25,174 bases of DNA from Desulfuromonadales bacterium (lineage in GTDB: Bacteria > Desulfobacterota > Desulfuromonadia > Desulfuromonadales > UBA2294), in assembly GCA_014859615.1 (NCBI GenBank), contig JACUTX010000010.1:1-25174 (forward strand). The letters run 5' to 3'. The notes under the pieces were generated by a model. It worked only from the letters and a program-made list of their open reading frames with translations, did no database searches and was not told where the DNA came from. Made by a program: the position numbers and the translations under genes. This document shows, one piece after another, positions 7,700-16,183 of this stretch (the stretch's first letter is position 1; each line of letters opens with the position of its first letter).

Positions 7700-9615
7700 T
7701 ATTTATAACTCCTTACAGCAAGTTTAATATTATCAAACTTAAGCGGCTCTTTGTGCAGCTCCGGCTCTTTATCATTCCCTTTAAATTCCCAGGCGGCGAC
7801 GTAGGTGAAGTTTTCATCATCACGCATTGCTTCACCATCCGCAGTCTGGTGCTCAACACGGAAGTGACCACCACACGACTCTTCACGTGTGAGAGCATCT
7901 TTGGTTAAAAGAGCACTAAACTCTAGGAAATCGGCAACGCGTCCAGCATTTTCGATCTGGGAGTTGACCTCTGCCTTGCTCCCGGTCACCTTGACATTCT
8001 GCCAGAATTCCTCACGCAGTTCCGGAATCTTTTTGAGAGCGAAATTAAGGCTCTCTTCGCTGCGTGCCATACCGACATTCTCCCACATGATCTTACCAAG
8101 CTCCCGATGGAATTCGGAGACGGTCTTTGTACCATTAATTGACAGCAGTGTGTCGACCTGACCCTGAACCTCATCAACCGACTTCTTGAATTCGGGGTGG
8201 TCAGCCTTGACTGCGCCAGGCGCAACACCGACTAGATAGTGAGCGATGGTATTAGGAATAACGAAATAGCCATCAGCCAGACCCTGCATCAGCGCCGACG
8301 CACCAAGACGGTTAGCACCATGTACCGAGAAGTTAGCCTCACCAAGGACAAACAGTCCTGGAAGATTACTCATGCAGTTGTAATCGATCCAGAGCCCCCC
8401 CATGGCATAGTGCGGAGCCGGGTAGATCCGCATCGGCTGTTTATAAGCATTCTCATCAGTGATCTTCTCATACATCTGAAAAAGATTACCGTAACGCTCT
8501 GCAATAGTATTTTCTCCGACACGATCAATTGACGACTGAAAGTCGAGATAGACACCCCGCTTGCCCGGGCCGACGCCGCGCTCATCATCGCACTGCTCTT
8601 TAGCAGCACGTGAAGCGATATCACGGGGAGCGAGATTACCAAAGGAGGGATACTTGCGCTCCAGATAGTAATCACGATCATCTTCAGGAATATCAGCAGC
8701 CTTCTTCTCGCAATCTTCCTTCTTTTTCGGAACCCAGCAACGGCCATCGTTACGCAGAGACTCAGACATCAGTGTCAGTTTTGACTGATGATCACCGGTC
8801 TGCGGAATGCAGGTCGGATGAATCTGGGTGTAACAGGGGTTAGCGAAAAAAGCCCCTTTTTTAGCTGCTTTCCAGGTTGCGGTAACACTGCAACCCATGG
8901 CGTTAGTCGACAGATAGAAGACATTCATATAGCCACCGGTTGCGAGGATCACCGCATCCCCCCAGTGTGATTCGATTTCGCCAGAGACCAGATTACGAAC
9001 CGTGATCCCTTTCGCCACACCATCAACCACAACCAGATCGAGCATTTCGCGGCGGGCATGCAACTTAACCGTACCGACCTTGATCTGGCGCATCAGCGCC
9101 TGATAGGCACCAAGAAGCAACTGCTGACCGGTCTGGCCACGGGCATAAAATGTACGGGAGACCTGAGCGCCGCCAAACGAACGAGTATCGAGATAACCGG
9201 CATAATCGCGGGCAAACGGCACACCCTGAGCGACACACTGGTCGATAATATTATTAGAGACCTGAGCCAGACGCCAGACGTCAGCCTCACGGGCACGGAA
9301 GTCGCCACCCTTGATAGTATCGTAGAAAAGACGATAAATACTGTCACCGTCGTTCGGGTAGTTCTTGGCGGCGTTGATACCACCTTGAGCAGCTATCGAA
9401 TGAGCGCGACGAGCACTATCCTGATAGCAGAACGCTTCGACATTATAGCCGAGTTCACCAAGAGAAGCAGCTGCCGCACCACCGGCGAGGCCGGTACCAA
9501 CAACCAGAATCTTGTATTTACGCTTGTTAGCCGGATTGACCAGCTTCATATCGAAGCGATGCTTATCCCAGCTATCCTGAATCGGTCCTGTAGGACATTT
9601 ACCGTCGAGTATCAC
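7699..9615 (-). CDS. sdhA: Succinate dehydrogenase/fumarate reductase flavoprotein subunit
   Basis: This is the catalytic subunit that interconverts succinate and fumarate at a covalently bound FAD. The 638-residue product has the FAD Rossmann motif VVGTGLAGG (38-46) and the HSIAAQGG flavinylation site with His72. It also has RTFYARGQTGQQ, the HPTCIP active-site region, APHYAMGGLW and VHGANRLGASALMQGLADGYF. I chose GTG at 9615, giving MILDGKCPTG, because AAGGAG lies 8 bases upstream and type B homologues start this way. A longer ATG start at 9657 would overlap sdhC. Order C-A-B on the minus strand with short spacings indicates one operon. Confidence 0.96.
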   Translation of the reverse strand: MILDGKCPTGPIQDSWDKHRFDMKLVNPANKRKYKILVVGTGLAGGAAAASLGELGYNVEAFCYQDSARRAHSIAAQGGINAAKNYPNDGDSIYRLFYDTIKGGDFRAREADVWRLAQVSNNIIDQCVAQGVPFARDYAGYLDTRSFGGAQVSRTFYARGQTGQQLLLGAYQALMRQIKVGTVKLHARREMLDLVVVDGVAKGITVRNLVSGEIESHWGDAVILATGGYMNVFYLSTNAMGCSVTATWKAAKKGAFFANPCYTQIHPTCIPQTGDHQSKLTLMSESLRNDGRCWVPKKKEDCEKKAADIPEDDRDYYLERKYPSFGNLAPRDIASRAAKEQCDDERGVGPGKRGVYLDFQSSIDRVGENTIAERYGNLFQMYEKITDENAYKQPMRIYPAPHYAMGGLWIDYNCMSNLPGLFVLGEANFSVHGANRLGASALMQGLADGYFVIPNTIAHYLVGVAPGAVKADHPEFKKSVDEVQGQVDTLLSINGTKTVSEFHRELGKIMWENVGMARSEESLNFALKKIPELREEFWQNVKVTGSKAEVNSQIENAGRVADFLEFSALLTKDALTREESCGGHFRVEHQTADGEAMRDDENFTYVAAWEFKGNDKEPELHKEPLKFDNIKLAVRSYK

Positions 9616-9628
9616 TTTATAAACTCCT

Positions 9629-10291
9629 TTATGCTTTGACAGCGCCGAAGATAACAACCGCGAAGTAACCGATTACCAGGACAAACGAGGCAAGTTTGCC
9701 AAAGTAGCCGACGTAATCAAGCGTGCTGTCGTTTGCCAGGCCGAGTGTCTGAAAAAAACTGCCGATGCCATGGAAAATGTGCAGAAAAACAGAGGCCATC
9801 GCAATCAAATAAACCAGCATGAAGGCAACCTTGTTAAAGCCTTGAATGACCATAGTGTAGACATCAAAATATCCGGTAGAACTGACGACCAGTGTATCGA
9901 CATTGTCGACCCAGAAGTGCCCGGTGAAATGCAGGATGTGAATCACGATAAACACCAGAATCAAAACGCCGGTGTAGATCATCGAGCGACTGGAGAAAGT
10001 CGATTTCTCATTCACCTTCTGCATGTAAGAGATCGGACGAGCACTGCTGTTTTCGACCGTCAGTGCAACGCCGTATGCGACATGCACAGCCAACACAGCC
10101 AGCATGACCAGACGGAAAATCCACACAATCGGACCAAGACTCTGCAGCTTGTGAGCGTATGCGTTGATCGCATCAGCACCAGCAAACAGCGACAGGTTGC
10201 CGAGCAGGTGGACACAGATGAAAGAAACCAGAATCAGACCAGTTACGGCCATCAGGATCTTTCTACCTACAGAACTCTTCATCAGTATCAT
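9629..10291 (-). CDS. sdhC: Succinate dehydrogenase/fumarate reductase cytochrome b subunit (type B)
   Basis: This is the membrane anchor of the complex. The 220-residue protein has five clear hydrophobic segments (near residues 12-36, 57-80, 105-122, 150-172 and 195-218), as in the single-subunit diheme cytochromes b of type B complexes. Candidate heme ligands are His28, His70, His118/His121 and His171/His174, positioned in the helices as in Wolinella FrdC; this assignment is by analogy. AAGGA precedes the ATG at 10291. A second ATG three codons in is possible. The promoter candidate at 10575-10604 would leave a leader of nearly 300 bases. Confidence 0.95.
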   Translation of the reverse strand: MILMKSSVGRKILMAVTGLILVSFICVHLLGNLSLFAGADAINAYAHKLQSLGPIVWIFRLVMLAVLAVHVAYGVALTVENSSARPISYMQKVNEKSTFSSRSMIYTGVLILVFIVIHILHFTGHFWVDNVDTLVVSSTGYFDVYTMVIQGFNKVAFMLVYLIAMASVFLHIFHGIGSFFQTLGLANDSTLDYVGYFGKLASFVLVIGYFAVVIFGAVKA

Positions 10292-10574
10292 GTTTTATCC
10301 TTGTTACGTTGTGGCAAATTCACGACGAATCCGCGCCCATATAATCAATAATTCACACGTTGTTTTTCTGGCAGAAATTTATATTCTTTCCAGAATCACC
10401 CCCCTGCACTCGCAGGTTTCCGTGTACACTTTATGTTGCCAAAAATGGCTTAGCATCCAACCGACAACAGCAGAGCAAAACAACATAAACCATAAAAAAC
10501 AAACAGTTAAACAGTGACGTGAACAACATGAATTTATTAAATCAATTAAATTTACAGCAACATCAAACAAGCTT

Positions 10575-10604
10575 TAGATACCATCCGAACACCGGCAGTG
10601 TCAA
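10575..10604 (-). promoter_or_regulatory. Candidate promoter of sdhCAB
   Basis: On the minus strand a perfect TTGACA (10599-10604) is followed after 18 bases by TATCTA (10575-10580). It is the best sigma-70-like match upstream of sdhC but lies about 280 bases away. A nearer promoter of another type cannot be excluded. Confidence 0.45.
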
Positions 10605-10714
10605 CCTAAAATTTTGCACACAGTATACAATTTACAAACACTGTTTTTTATAGATAAATCTAGCAACATATGAATAGAACTAGTTTTAAAATCGAGGTTT
10701 GCAGGATGTTGCAG

Positions 10715-10743
10715 TTGCCTCGCATTGCGACATCTGCTAAAGT
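10715..10743 (+). promoter_or_regulatory. Candidate promoter upstream of tgt
   Basis: TTGCCT (10715-10720) and TAAAGT (10738-10743) are separated by 17 bases. This is a moderate match to the sigma-70 consensus. If used, the transcript would carry the inverted repeat at 10836-10889 in the tgt leader. Confidence 0.35.
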
Positions 10744-10835
10744 CTGAACTTCGGAAAGTTTAACGCAACCCAGGCTTGATGCACTCGCAAAAAGAATTAC
10801 ATGGCTAAACAAAAATTTCGTCCTGCAAGGCTCAG

Positions 10836-10889
10836 TGGTTTTTCAGGGGCGAAGACCTACATCAGGTCGGTCGATGTCCTGAAAAACTA
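10836..10889 (+). repeat. Long inverted repeat with two alternative inner stems, upstream of tgt
   Basis: GTTTTTCAGG (10838-10847) and CCTGAAAAAC (10878-10887) are perfectly complementary, extended by a G-T and a T-A pair. Inside are two mutually exclusive stems: GACCT/AGGTC (10854-10868) and ACATC/GATGT (10859-10877). Seven T follow at 10909-10915 after a weak GC hairpin. It could be a structured leader of tgt, a small RNA or a remnant element. The AAAAACTAG end recalls the tail of preQ1-I riboswitches, but the required pseudoknot partner is not apparent. Confidence 0.5.
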
Positions 10890-10961
10890 GCGAACGCCGT
10901 AGGCCGGATTTTTTTGCGACGCCATAAAGTTTCATCCTTGCTATCCAAACAGGCGCTTCTG

Positions 10962-12086
10962 ATGCAGAAATTTGAATTAATAACCACCGACAAAACCACT
11001 CGCGCCCGCAGAGGGCGCGTGACCACGGAGCACGGCACAATCGAAACGCCTATCTTCATGCCGGTCGGCACACACGGCGCCATGAAGGCGATGACCCCGG
11101 CCCAGGTTGAAGATTGCGGTGCCCGGATCATTCTCGCCAACACCTATCACCTGCATCTCAAGCCGGGCGAAGAGTTAATCAACAAGGCCGGTGGTCTGCA
11201 TAAGTTTATGAACTGGAATAAACCTGTCCTGACCGACAGCGGCGGTTTCCAGGTCTTCTCCCTGCCAAAAAAGACCATTGGTGAAGATGGTGTCCGCTTT
11301 CGCAATGAAATCACGGGCGGCGAGACCTTCCTCGGACCGCGCGAAGCGATGGCCATTCAAAACAGCCTTGGTTCTGACATTATGATGGCGTTTGACGAAT
11401 GCATCCCCTACCCATCGAGTCATGATTATGCAGCCAAGTCGATCAAAAAGACCGTCCGCTGGGCGGAAGAGTGTCTGCGTGCCCATTCTCGCCCTAATGT
11501 CCAGGCGCTCTTTGGCATTGTTCAGGGGAGCACCTACCCGGACCTGCGTAAAGAGTGTGCCAGACAGCTCTCTGCTCTCGATTTTCCGGGTTACGCCATC
11601 GGTGGCGTCAGCGTCGGCGAGGGGCTCGATCTCCTCAAACAGGTGGTTGACTTTACTGAACCGTTTTTGCCAGCAGAAAAACCCCGCTACCTGATGGGAG
11701 TCGGTCTGCCTGAGGATATTCTCGAGAGCATTGAACGCGGCATGGATATGTTTGACTGCGTCATTCCGACCCGTTACGCCCGCAGCGCCACCGCCTTTAC
11801 CCGGCGCGGCAAGATTCGCCTGACCAATAAAAATTACCGGCGCGATTTTTTCCCCGTCGACCCCTCCTGCGACTGCTACTGCTGTACAAATTTCAGCCGC
11901 GCTTACCTGCACCACCTTTTCAATGCTAATGAAGTCCTCTCGGCTACCTTGACCGCTATCCACAATGTCCGGTTTTATCTCAACATGGTGACCGAAGCAC
12001 GAAATGCGATCGAGGCTGGCAACTACGCCGAATTCAAACAGGCGTTCCTCGAAGAATACGGTTTTTTCAAACCGGACAAGAGCTGA
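10962..12086 (+). CDS. tgt: tRNA-guanine transglycosylase
   Basis: Tgt exchanges guanine 34 of GUN-anticodon tRNAs for preQ1 on the way to queuosine. The 374-residue protein has the base-binding TDSGGFQVFSL (Asp92), the substrate-pocket DECIPYP and FGIVQG motifs, GGVSVGE, and the nucleophile Asp265 in FDCVIPTR. Its zinc site is C303-x-C305-x2-C308 with His334. The ATG at 10962 gives the usual MxxFEL start; the open frame to 10914 adds 16 residues without family resemblance. The ribosome site is weak (AGG). It is the only plus-strand gene between sdhC and dxs and appears to be transcribed alone. Confidence 0.97.
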   Translation: MQKFELITTDKTTRARRGRVTTEHGTIETPIFMPVGTHGAMKAMTPAQVEDCGARIILANTYHLHLKPGEELINKAGGLHKFMNWNKPVLTDSGGFQVFSLPKKTIGEDGVRFRNEITGGETFLGPREAMAIQNSLGSDIMMAFDECIPYPSSHDYAAKSIKKTVRWAEECLRAHSRPNVQALFGIVQGSTYPDLRKECARQLSALDFPGYAIGGVSVGEGLDLLKQVVDFTEPFLPAEKPRYLMGVGLPEDILESIERGMDMFDCVIPTRYARSATAFTRRGKIRLTNKNYRRDFFPVDPSCDCYCCTNFSRAYLHHLFNANEVLSATLTAIHNVRFYLNMVTEARNAIEAGNYAEFKQAFLEEYGFFKPDKS

Positions 12087-12173
12087 ACAGTGGATCAGTT
12101 AAAGAAGAACGTCGTTGGAACGCAGGGCGTAATTGAATGATTGGATTGTCACACCGGCCGATTGAAAACTCAT

Positions 12174-12202
12174 AAAAAAACGCGCCCGAAGTCAGGGGCG
12201 CG
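12174..12202 (-). terminator. Terminator after dxs
   Basis: On the minus strand a 7-base-pair GC-rich stem (CGCGCCC with GGGCGCG, 8-base loop) is followed by seven T. It ends the xseA-dxs operon. The stem could also slow transcription from tgt, but that strand lacks a U-tract. Confidence 0.85.
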
Positions 12203-12233
12203 CTTGTACCGTTCTCTATTCAGATCAGGCTGC

Positions 12234-14135
12234 TCATGCGGTCTTTTTGGCAAGGCAAAAACTCTGTAATCTCGTCTTGATACCGGCCGCATCAACCCCG
12301 TACCTTTGTCTTAATTCAGTCTGCGTCCCTTGTTCAATAAAATCATCCGGCAGACCGATCTGTTCAGCAGTCACCTGTAGACCATGCTCGGCTAACAGTT
12401 CCAGCACAGCACTCCCGAAACCGCCCTGCAGCACATTCTCCTCAACAGTCACGATCCGCTGGCTCTTGCGCGCATGCTCAAGAATTAATTTTTCATCGAG
12501 AGGCTTAATAAAACGCGCATCGATAACGGCAACATCCAGCCCTTCTTTTTCCAACAGGTCGGCGGCAGCCAGCGACTCCTGCACTGAAGTGCCGATCGCA
12601 AAGATTACCGCATCCTTGCCGTCGCGCAGCAGCTCACCTTTGCCGATCTCGAGCGGTTGTGGATCAACCGACAGCTCCAGCCCCTGACCGCTGCCACGCG
12701 GATAGCGATAGGCAAACGGCCCGTCGTAATCAGCCGCCGTGATCATTGCCCGTTGCAGCTCAATCTCGTTGCGTGGAGAGACAAAGACCAGATTCGGGAT
12801 ATGGCGCAGATAAGAATGATCAAACACACCATGATGAGTAGGACCATCAGCGCCGACCAGACCGCCCCGATCGAGGGCAAAGGTGACAGGAAGCTTCTGC
12901 AGGCAGACATCATGCAGGATATTATCGTAAGCCCGCTGCATGAACGTCGAGTAGATAGCACAGACCGGCTTCATCCCCTGTGCGGCCAGGCCGGCAGCAA
13001 AAGTGACGGCATGTTGTTCAGCGATACCGACATCGAAAAACCGCTCAGGAAACTGTTCTGCAAATTTTTTCAGCCCGGTCCCATCGAGCATGGCCGCTGA
13101 GATGGCGACCACCCGTTCGTCTTTTTCGGCCATTTTAATCAGAGTCTCGCCAAAGATTGAGGTGTAACTCTGCGGACCGACCCTTTTGGTGACAACTCCG
13201 GTTTTGCGATCAAACGGCCCAACGCCATGAAACAGTGAGGGATTCTCTTCGGCGGGGCGATACCCCTTCCCTTTCTGCGTCACCACATGCACCAGAATCG
13301 GGCCGTCCATTCGTGAAGCGTTATCGAGCATCAACAGCAGCTCTTCGAGATCGTGCCCGTCAACAGGACCAACATAATCGAAACCAAACGCTTCAAACAG
13401 AATCCCTGGAGTCAAAAAACCCTTCACCGATTCTTCAATTTTTTTTGCCAGTCGTCTGAGATCTTTACCAATTTTAGGGATACTATCGAGAAGGTTTTCA
13501 GTCTCACGCTTCATTCTGACGAAGAAATCCGAGGTCAGCTTCCGGCTGAAAAAAGAAGAGAGCGCGCCGACATTCGGCGAGATCGACATATCGTTATCGT
13601 TCAGAATAACGATCATGTTTTTTTTCAGGTGCCCGGCCTGATTCAGAGCTTCAAAAGCAATTCCGGCCGTCAGCGACCCATCCCCTATGATGGCAACCAC
13701 TTTCTCATGCGAACCGCGGATATCCCGGGCGGCAACCATACCGAGAGCCGCCGAGATCGATGTACTGGAGTGACCGACATCAAAACAGTCATAGACGCTC
13801 TCCTGCCGTTTCGGAAAACCGGAGAGACCATCAAGTTGACGCAAGGTGTGAAAACGATCAAAACGTCCGGTCAAAAGTTTATGGGCATATGCCTGATGCC
13901 CGACATCCCAGATGATTTTATCGTTCGGAGTATCAAAGATCTTATGCAAAGCAATCGTCAACTCTACGACACCGAGAGAGCTGGCCAGATGACCGCCATT
14001 GGCCGCAACGACGTCGATAATTTTCTCCCTGATCTCGACAGCAACCTGCTCCAGTTGCGATATATCCATGGACTTAAGAGCAGTCGGCATCTCTGCCGCA
14101 CCCATGATCGATTTCTTTACTGCATCACTCTTCAC
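12234..14135 (-). CDS. dxs: 1-deoxy-D-xylulose-5-phosphate synthase
   Basis: Dxs joins pyruvate and glyceraldehyde 3-phosphate with thiamine diphosphate, the entry step of the MEP isoprenoid pathway. The 633-residue protein shows GGHLASSLGVVELT, DVGHQAYAHKLLTGR, the thiamine motif GDG (151-153) with ND near 179, GPVDGHDLEEL, the pyrimidine-domain AEQHAVTFAAGLA, and DRGGLVGADGPTHHG. The GTG start at 14135 overlaps the ispA stop by four bases (GTGA) and has GAGG upstream. An internal ATG (MPTALKS) is the alternative. Lying directly after ispA, it links precursor supply with prenyl chain formation. Confidence 0.97.
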   Translation of the reverse strand: MKSDAVKKSIMGAAEMPTALKSMDISQLEQVAVEIREKIIDVVAANGGHLASSLGVVELTIALHKIFDTPNDKIIWDVGHQAYAHKLLTGRFDRFHTLRQLDGLSGFPKRQESVYDCFDVGHSSTSISAALGMVAARDIRGSHEKVVAIIGDGSLTAGIAFEALNQAGHLKKNMIVILNDNDMSISPNVGALSSFFSRKLTSDFFVRMKRETENLLDSIPKIGKDLRRLAKKIEESVKGFLTPGILFEAFGFDYVGPVDGHDLEELLLMLDNASRMDGPILVHVVTQKGKGYRPAEENPSLFHGVGPFDRKTGVVTKRVGPQSYTSIFGETLIKMAEKDERVVAISAAMLDGTGLKKFAEQFPERFFDVGIAEQHAVTFAAGLAAQGMKPVCAIYSTFMQRAYDNILHDVCLQKLPVTFALDRGGLVGADGPTHHGVFDHSYLRHIPNLVFVSPRNEIELQRAMITAADYDGPFAYRYPRGSGQGLELSVDPQPLEIGKGELLRDGKDAVIFAIGTSVQESLAAADLLEKEGLDVAVIDARFIKPLDEKLILEHARKSQRIVTVEENVLQGGFGSAVLELLAEHGLQVTAEQIGLPDDFIEQGTQTELRQRYGVDAAGIKTRLQSFCLAKKTA

Positions 14136-15028
14136 GATGTCCTCGCAACGATAAAGTTGACAATCTGTCGCAACGGTTCTGCCTTCTCGCCCAGACTTTC
14201 GAGAGTTTCCAGAGCCATATCCCGGAGTTCATCTGCCCTGCTTTGCGCTTCACTTAAGCCGAAAAGAGCAACGTAGGTCGCCTTTCCCCGTGCTTCGTCA
14301 CTGCCGATATCTTTCCCCACAACATCCTGATCACCGACAACATCCAGAATATCATCTGCGATTTGAAAAGCGAGCCCGGCCAGTTCGCCGTACCGGGACA
14401 AGGCTTTGAAGGTACGCTGATCAGCGCCGCCGAGAATCGCCCCGACCTCAACTGCAGCCCGGATCAATGCGCCGGTTTTATGCGTATGAATATATTCAAC
14501 AGTCGGCAGATCCAATTCATCCCCTCCCCCTTCCGACTCCATATCGACAATCTGGCCACCAACCATCCCGGCAGCCCCGGCAGCCCGGGCAATGATGTTG
14601 GCAACACGGAGCTGCACCGCAGGTGCAACTGCGAAATCGTCGCCCGGATCTGTGAGCAGCGCAAAAGCCTCGGTCAGTAGAGCATCCCCGGCCAGAATCG
14701 CGTGCGCCTCACCGAACACCTTATGACTGGTCGGCCTCCCCCGGCGCAGATCATCATTATCCATCGCCGGAAGATCATCGTGGATCAAAGAGTAGGTATG
14801 AATCATCTCAAGAGCAGAGGCGGCGTAAAGCACCCTGTCACTTTGACCACCAACAGCTTCAGAGGCGGCCAGGAGCAAAATCGGCCGGATACGTTTTCCG
14901 CCGGCGAAAATGGAGTAACGCATCGCCTTGTGCAGAAGATGCGGCATCCGCTCTTCGTCGGGCAGAAATCGATCGAGCGCATCGTCAACACGCGTCGTCT
15001 GTCGTTTCAGATACGCTGGCAGATCCAC
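14132..15028 (-). CDS. ispA: Farnesyl diphosphate synthase-type polyprenyl synthetase
   Basis: This enzyme condenses isopentenyl diphosphate with allylic diphosphates. The 298-residue protein has the first aspartate-rich motif DDLPAMDND (84-92), GKRIRP upstream of it, the GQIVDME segment and the second motif DDILD (225-229). These mark a short-chain trans-prenyltransferase. Whether the product is C15 or C20 cannot be settled by eye. The GTG at 15028 lies one base past the xseB stop, with GGAGAG upstream. It overlaps dxs, consistent with an xseB-ispA-dxs transcription unit. Confidence 0.94.
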   Translation of the reverse strand: MDLPAYLKRQTTRVDDALDRFLPDEERMPHLLHKAMRYSIFAGGKRIRPILLLAASEAVGGQSDRVLYAASALEMIHTYSLIHDDLPAMDNDDLRRGRPTSHKVFGEAHAILAGDALLTEAFALLTDPGDDFAVAPAVQLRVANIIARAAGAAGMVGGQIVDMESEGGGDELDLPTVEYIHTHKTGALIRAAVEVGAILGGADQRTFKALSRYGELAGLAFQIADDILDVVGDQDVVGKDIGSDEARGKATYVALFGLSEAQSRADELRDMALETLESLGEKAEPLRQIVNFIVARTS

Positions 15029-15029
15029 G

Positions 15030-15278
15030 CTACTCTCCGTTCGACTCTTCTAATGATGGCAACGGCTCAAGCGAGATATTCCCGGTCGAATCTTTAGTCA
15101 ACTGCTCGATTTTCAACTCTGCATCCTTGAGCATAGCCGAACATTTGCCGGCCGATTTGACCCCTTTTTCAAACCAGGCCAACGCCTCTTCCAGTGGGAG
15201 TTCGCCGGACTCGAGGCGATTCACCTCAGCTTCGAGATCACGCAGAACCGTTTCAAAACTCTCTTTTTTTTTCGCCAA
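15030..15278 (-). CDS. xseB: Exodeoxyribonuclease VII small subunit
   Basis: XseB binds XseA to form exonuclease VII, which degrades single-stranded DNA from both ends to oligonucleotides. The 82-residue protein has the family signature FETVLRDLEAEVNRLESGELPLEEALAWFEKGV and a helical, coiled-coil character. I chose a TTG start at 15278 (MAKKKESFE) because AGGAG lies 6 bases before it and the length then fits the family. The ATG at 15332 would add 18 atypical residues. The second to fourth lysine codons form a run of nine A, a possible slippage site. It starts 50 bases after the M23 gene and ends one base before ispA. Confidence 0.92.
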   Translation of the reverse strand: MAKKKESFETVLRDLEAEVNRLESGELPLEEALAWFEKGVKSAGKCSAMLKDAELKIEQLTKDSTGNISLEPLPSLEESNGE

Positions 15279-15328
15279 AATATTCTCCTGAAAACAATGG
15301 TTGATTATCTCTGCCGCTCTATATTCAG

Positions 15329-16183
15329 TCAAGGTATTTTCGACCCGAAATGATCCAGAACAGAGATCGGATCGATCAGCGCTTCACGCAATCTGATGGT
15401 CCAGTGCAGATGCGAGCCGGTCGAGCGCCCGGTGCTGCCAACTTTGCCGATCGGCTCTCCCTGCGAAAGTCGCTTCCCGACACTACAGAGTAATTGCGAG
15501 AGATGAGCATAAAGAGAGTAGAGTCCGGCACCGTGATCAAGAATAACGGTATTCCCTGTATAGTAGAGATCACCGGCAAAGACAACATTACCGTGAGCCG
15601 GAGCACGAACAAGCCGGCCGGAGGGGCTTCTGAAATCAGCCCCCGAATGGGGGGCACGCGGCAGACCGTTGAGCACCCGTTTTTTCCCGAATGAGCTGTT
15701 AAGCGGATCAGGAACCGGACGTGAAAAGAGGTCGGCCAGCAAAACCCCTTTATCTTCGGCAAAAATATGAGTCAACAGCCGTCGCTCTCTCGCAATCCGC
15801 GCGAGAAGCTCGGGCTCTTTTGGGGTGACCATCTCAGGGGGGAGGGTCAATCGGCTGACCCCGCGATCCTTTTCTTTCACTTCGAGCCACAGCGTCTCAA
15901 GCTGCGGCACCCGATCCTTCCCGACATTGACCAGCTGAATCGGATATTGACCCGGCTCGGTCTCAATATCGACACCGAGCAGGGCGACCGTGCCAAGTGT
16001 GGTCATTTCAGCATAAAATATTTTTTGATTAAACGATCCGACGGTCATATCCGGTCGAGACTCCCCCTGCCAGCGAAGCAGAGCCAGTTCACCATTATTG
16101 ACCGTCGGCGTCGCAACAATCCATTCGGCATAGGCAAAATAAGGGGAACTACAAAGAAGAAACAATATCAGTAACCTTTTCAC
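15329..16183 (-). CDS. Secreted M23 (LytM) peptidase, catalytic type
   Basis: This is a predicted periplasmic zinc endopeptidase acting on peptidoglycan cross-links. The 284-residue protein starts with a signal peptide (MKRLLILFLLCSSPYFAYA, cleavage near residue 19-20). A beta-rich middle region follows, then the LytM domain with zinc ligands H179-x3-D183 (HSGADF) and H258-x-H260 (HLHW), plus His227 in LYAHLS. All expected metal ligands are present, unlike the second LytM protein at 21385. The GTG start at 16183 overlaps the xseA stop by four bases, with GAGGAG upstream. It therefore lies between xseA and xseB in one operon. Confidence 0.9.
   Translation of the reverse strand: MKRLLILFLLCSSPYFAYAEWIVATPTVNNGELALLRWQGESRPDMTVGSFNQKIFYAEMTTLGTVALLGVDIETEPGQYPIQLVNVGKDRVPQLETLWLEVKEKDRGVSRLTLPPEMVTPKEPELLARIARERRLLTHIFAEDKGVLLADLFSRPVPDPLNSSFGKKRVLNGLPRAPHSGADFRSPSGRLVRAPAHGNVVFAGDLYYTGNTVILDHGAGLYSLYAHLSQLLCSVGKRLSQGEPIGKVGSTGRSTGSHLHWTIRLREALIDPISVLDHFGSKIP

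Larger units (their letters stand above)
10292..10961. other. 670-bp AT-rich divergent intergenic region between sdhC and tgt
   Basis: No protein gene of normal size is visible here. The left two thirds are strongly AT-rich. They contain short symmetric motifs: AATTTA/TAAATT around 10531-10552, TAGATAAATCTA near 10651, and GTGTACAC near 10422. Promoter candidates point both ways (listed separately). The right part (about 10700-10915) is more GC-balanced and holds the inverted repeat at 10836-10889 and a run of seven T at 10909-10915. A 29-codon open frame from ATG 10801 to TAG 10890 has no ribosome site, and I do not call it a gene. Confidence 0.6.

Noticed and set aside
10801..10890. A 29-codon open frame starting ATG (MAKQKFRPAR...)
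   Set aside because: It has no ribosome site. Its coding potential overlaps the inverted repeat, which explains the sequence better, and the peptide resembles nothing I know.
10860..10895. preQ1-I riboswitch suggested by CCTGAAAAACTAG before tgt
   Set aside because: A CAGG/CCTG stem and an A-rich tail are present, but the loop lacks the bases needed to pair with the CTAG tail. The element is also far from the ribosome site. Kept only as a structured-element finding.
11175..11963. A 262-residue open frame antisense to tgt
   Set aside because: It lies wholly inside tgt, whose product has every catalytic and zinc residue. The antisense translation shows no recognisable domain.
12090..12235. 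Dedicated terminator for tgt
   Set aside because: The only hairpin here has its T-run on the dxs strand; the plus strand after the stem is not U-rich.
13353..14276. A 307-residue plus-strand open frame across dxs and ispA
   Set aside because: It is a shadow of two well-identified minus-strand genes, with no ribosome site or domain.
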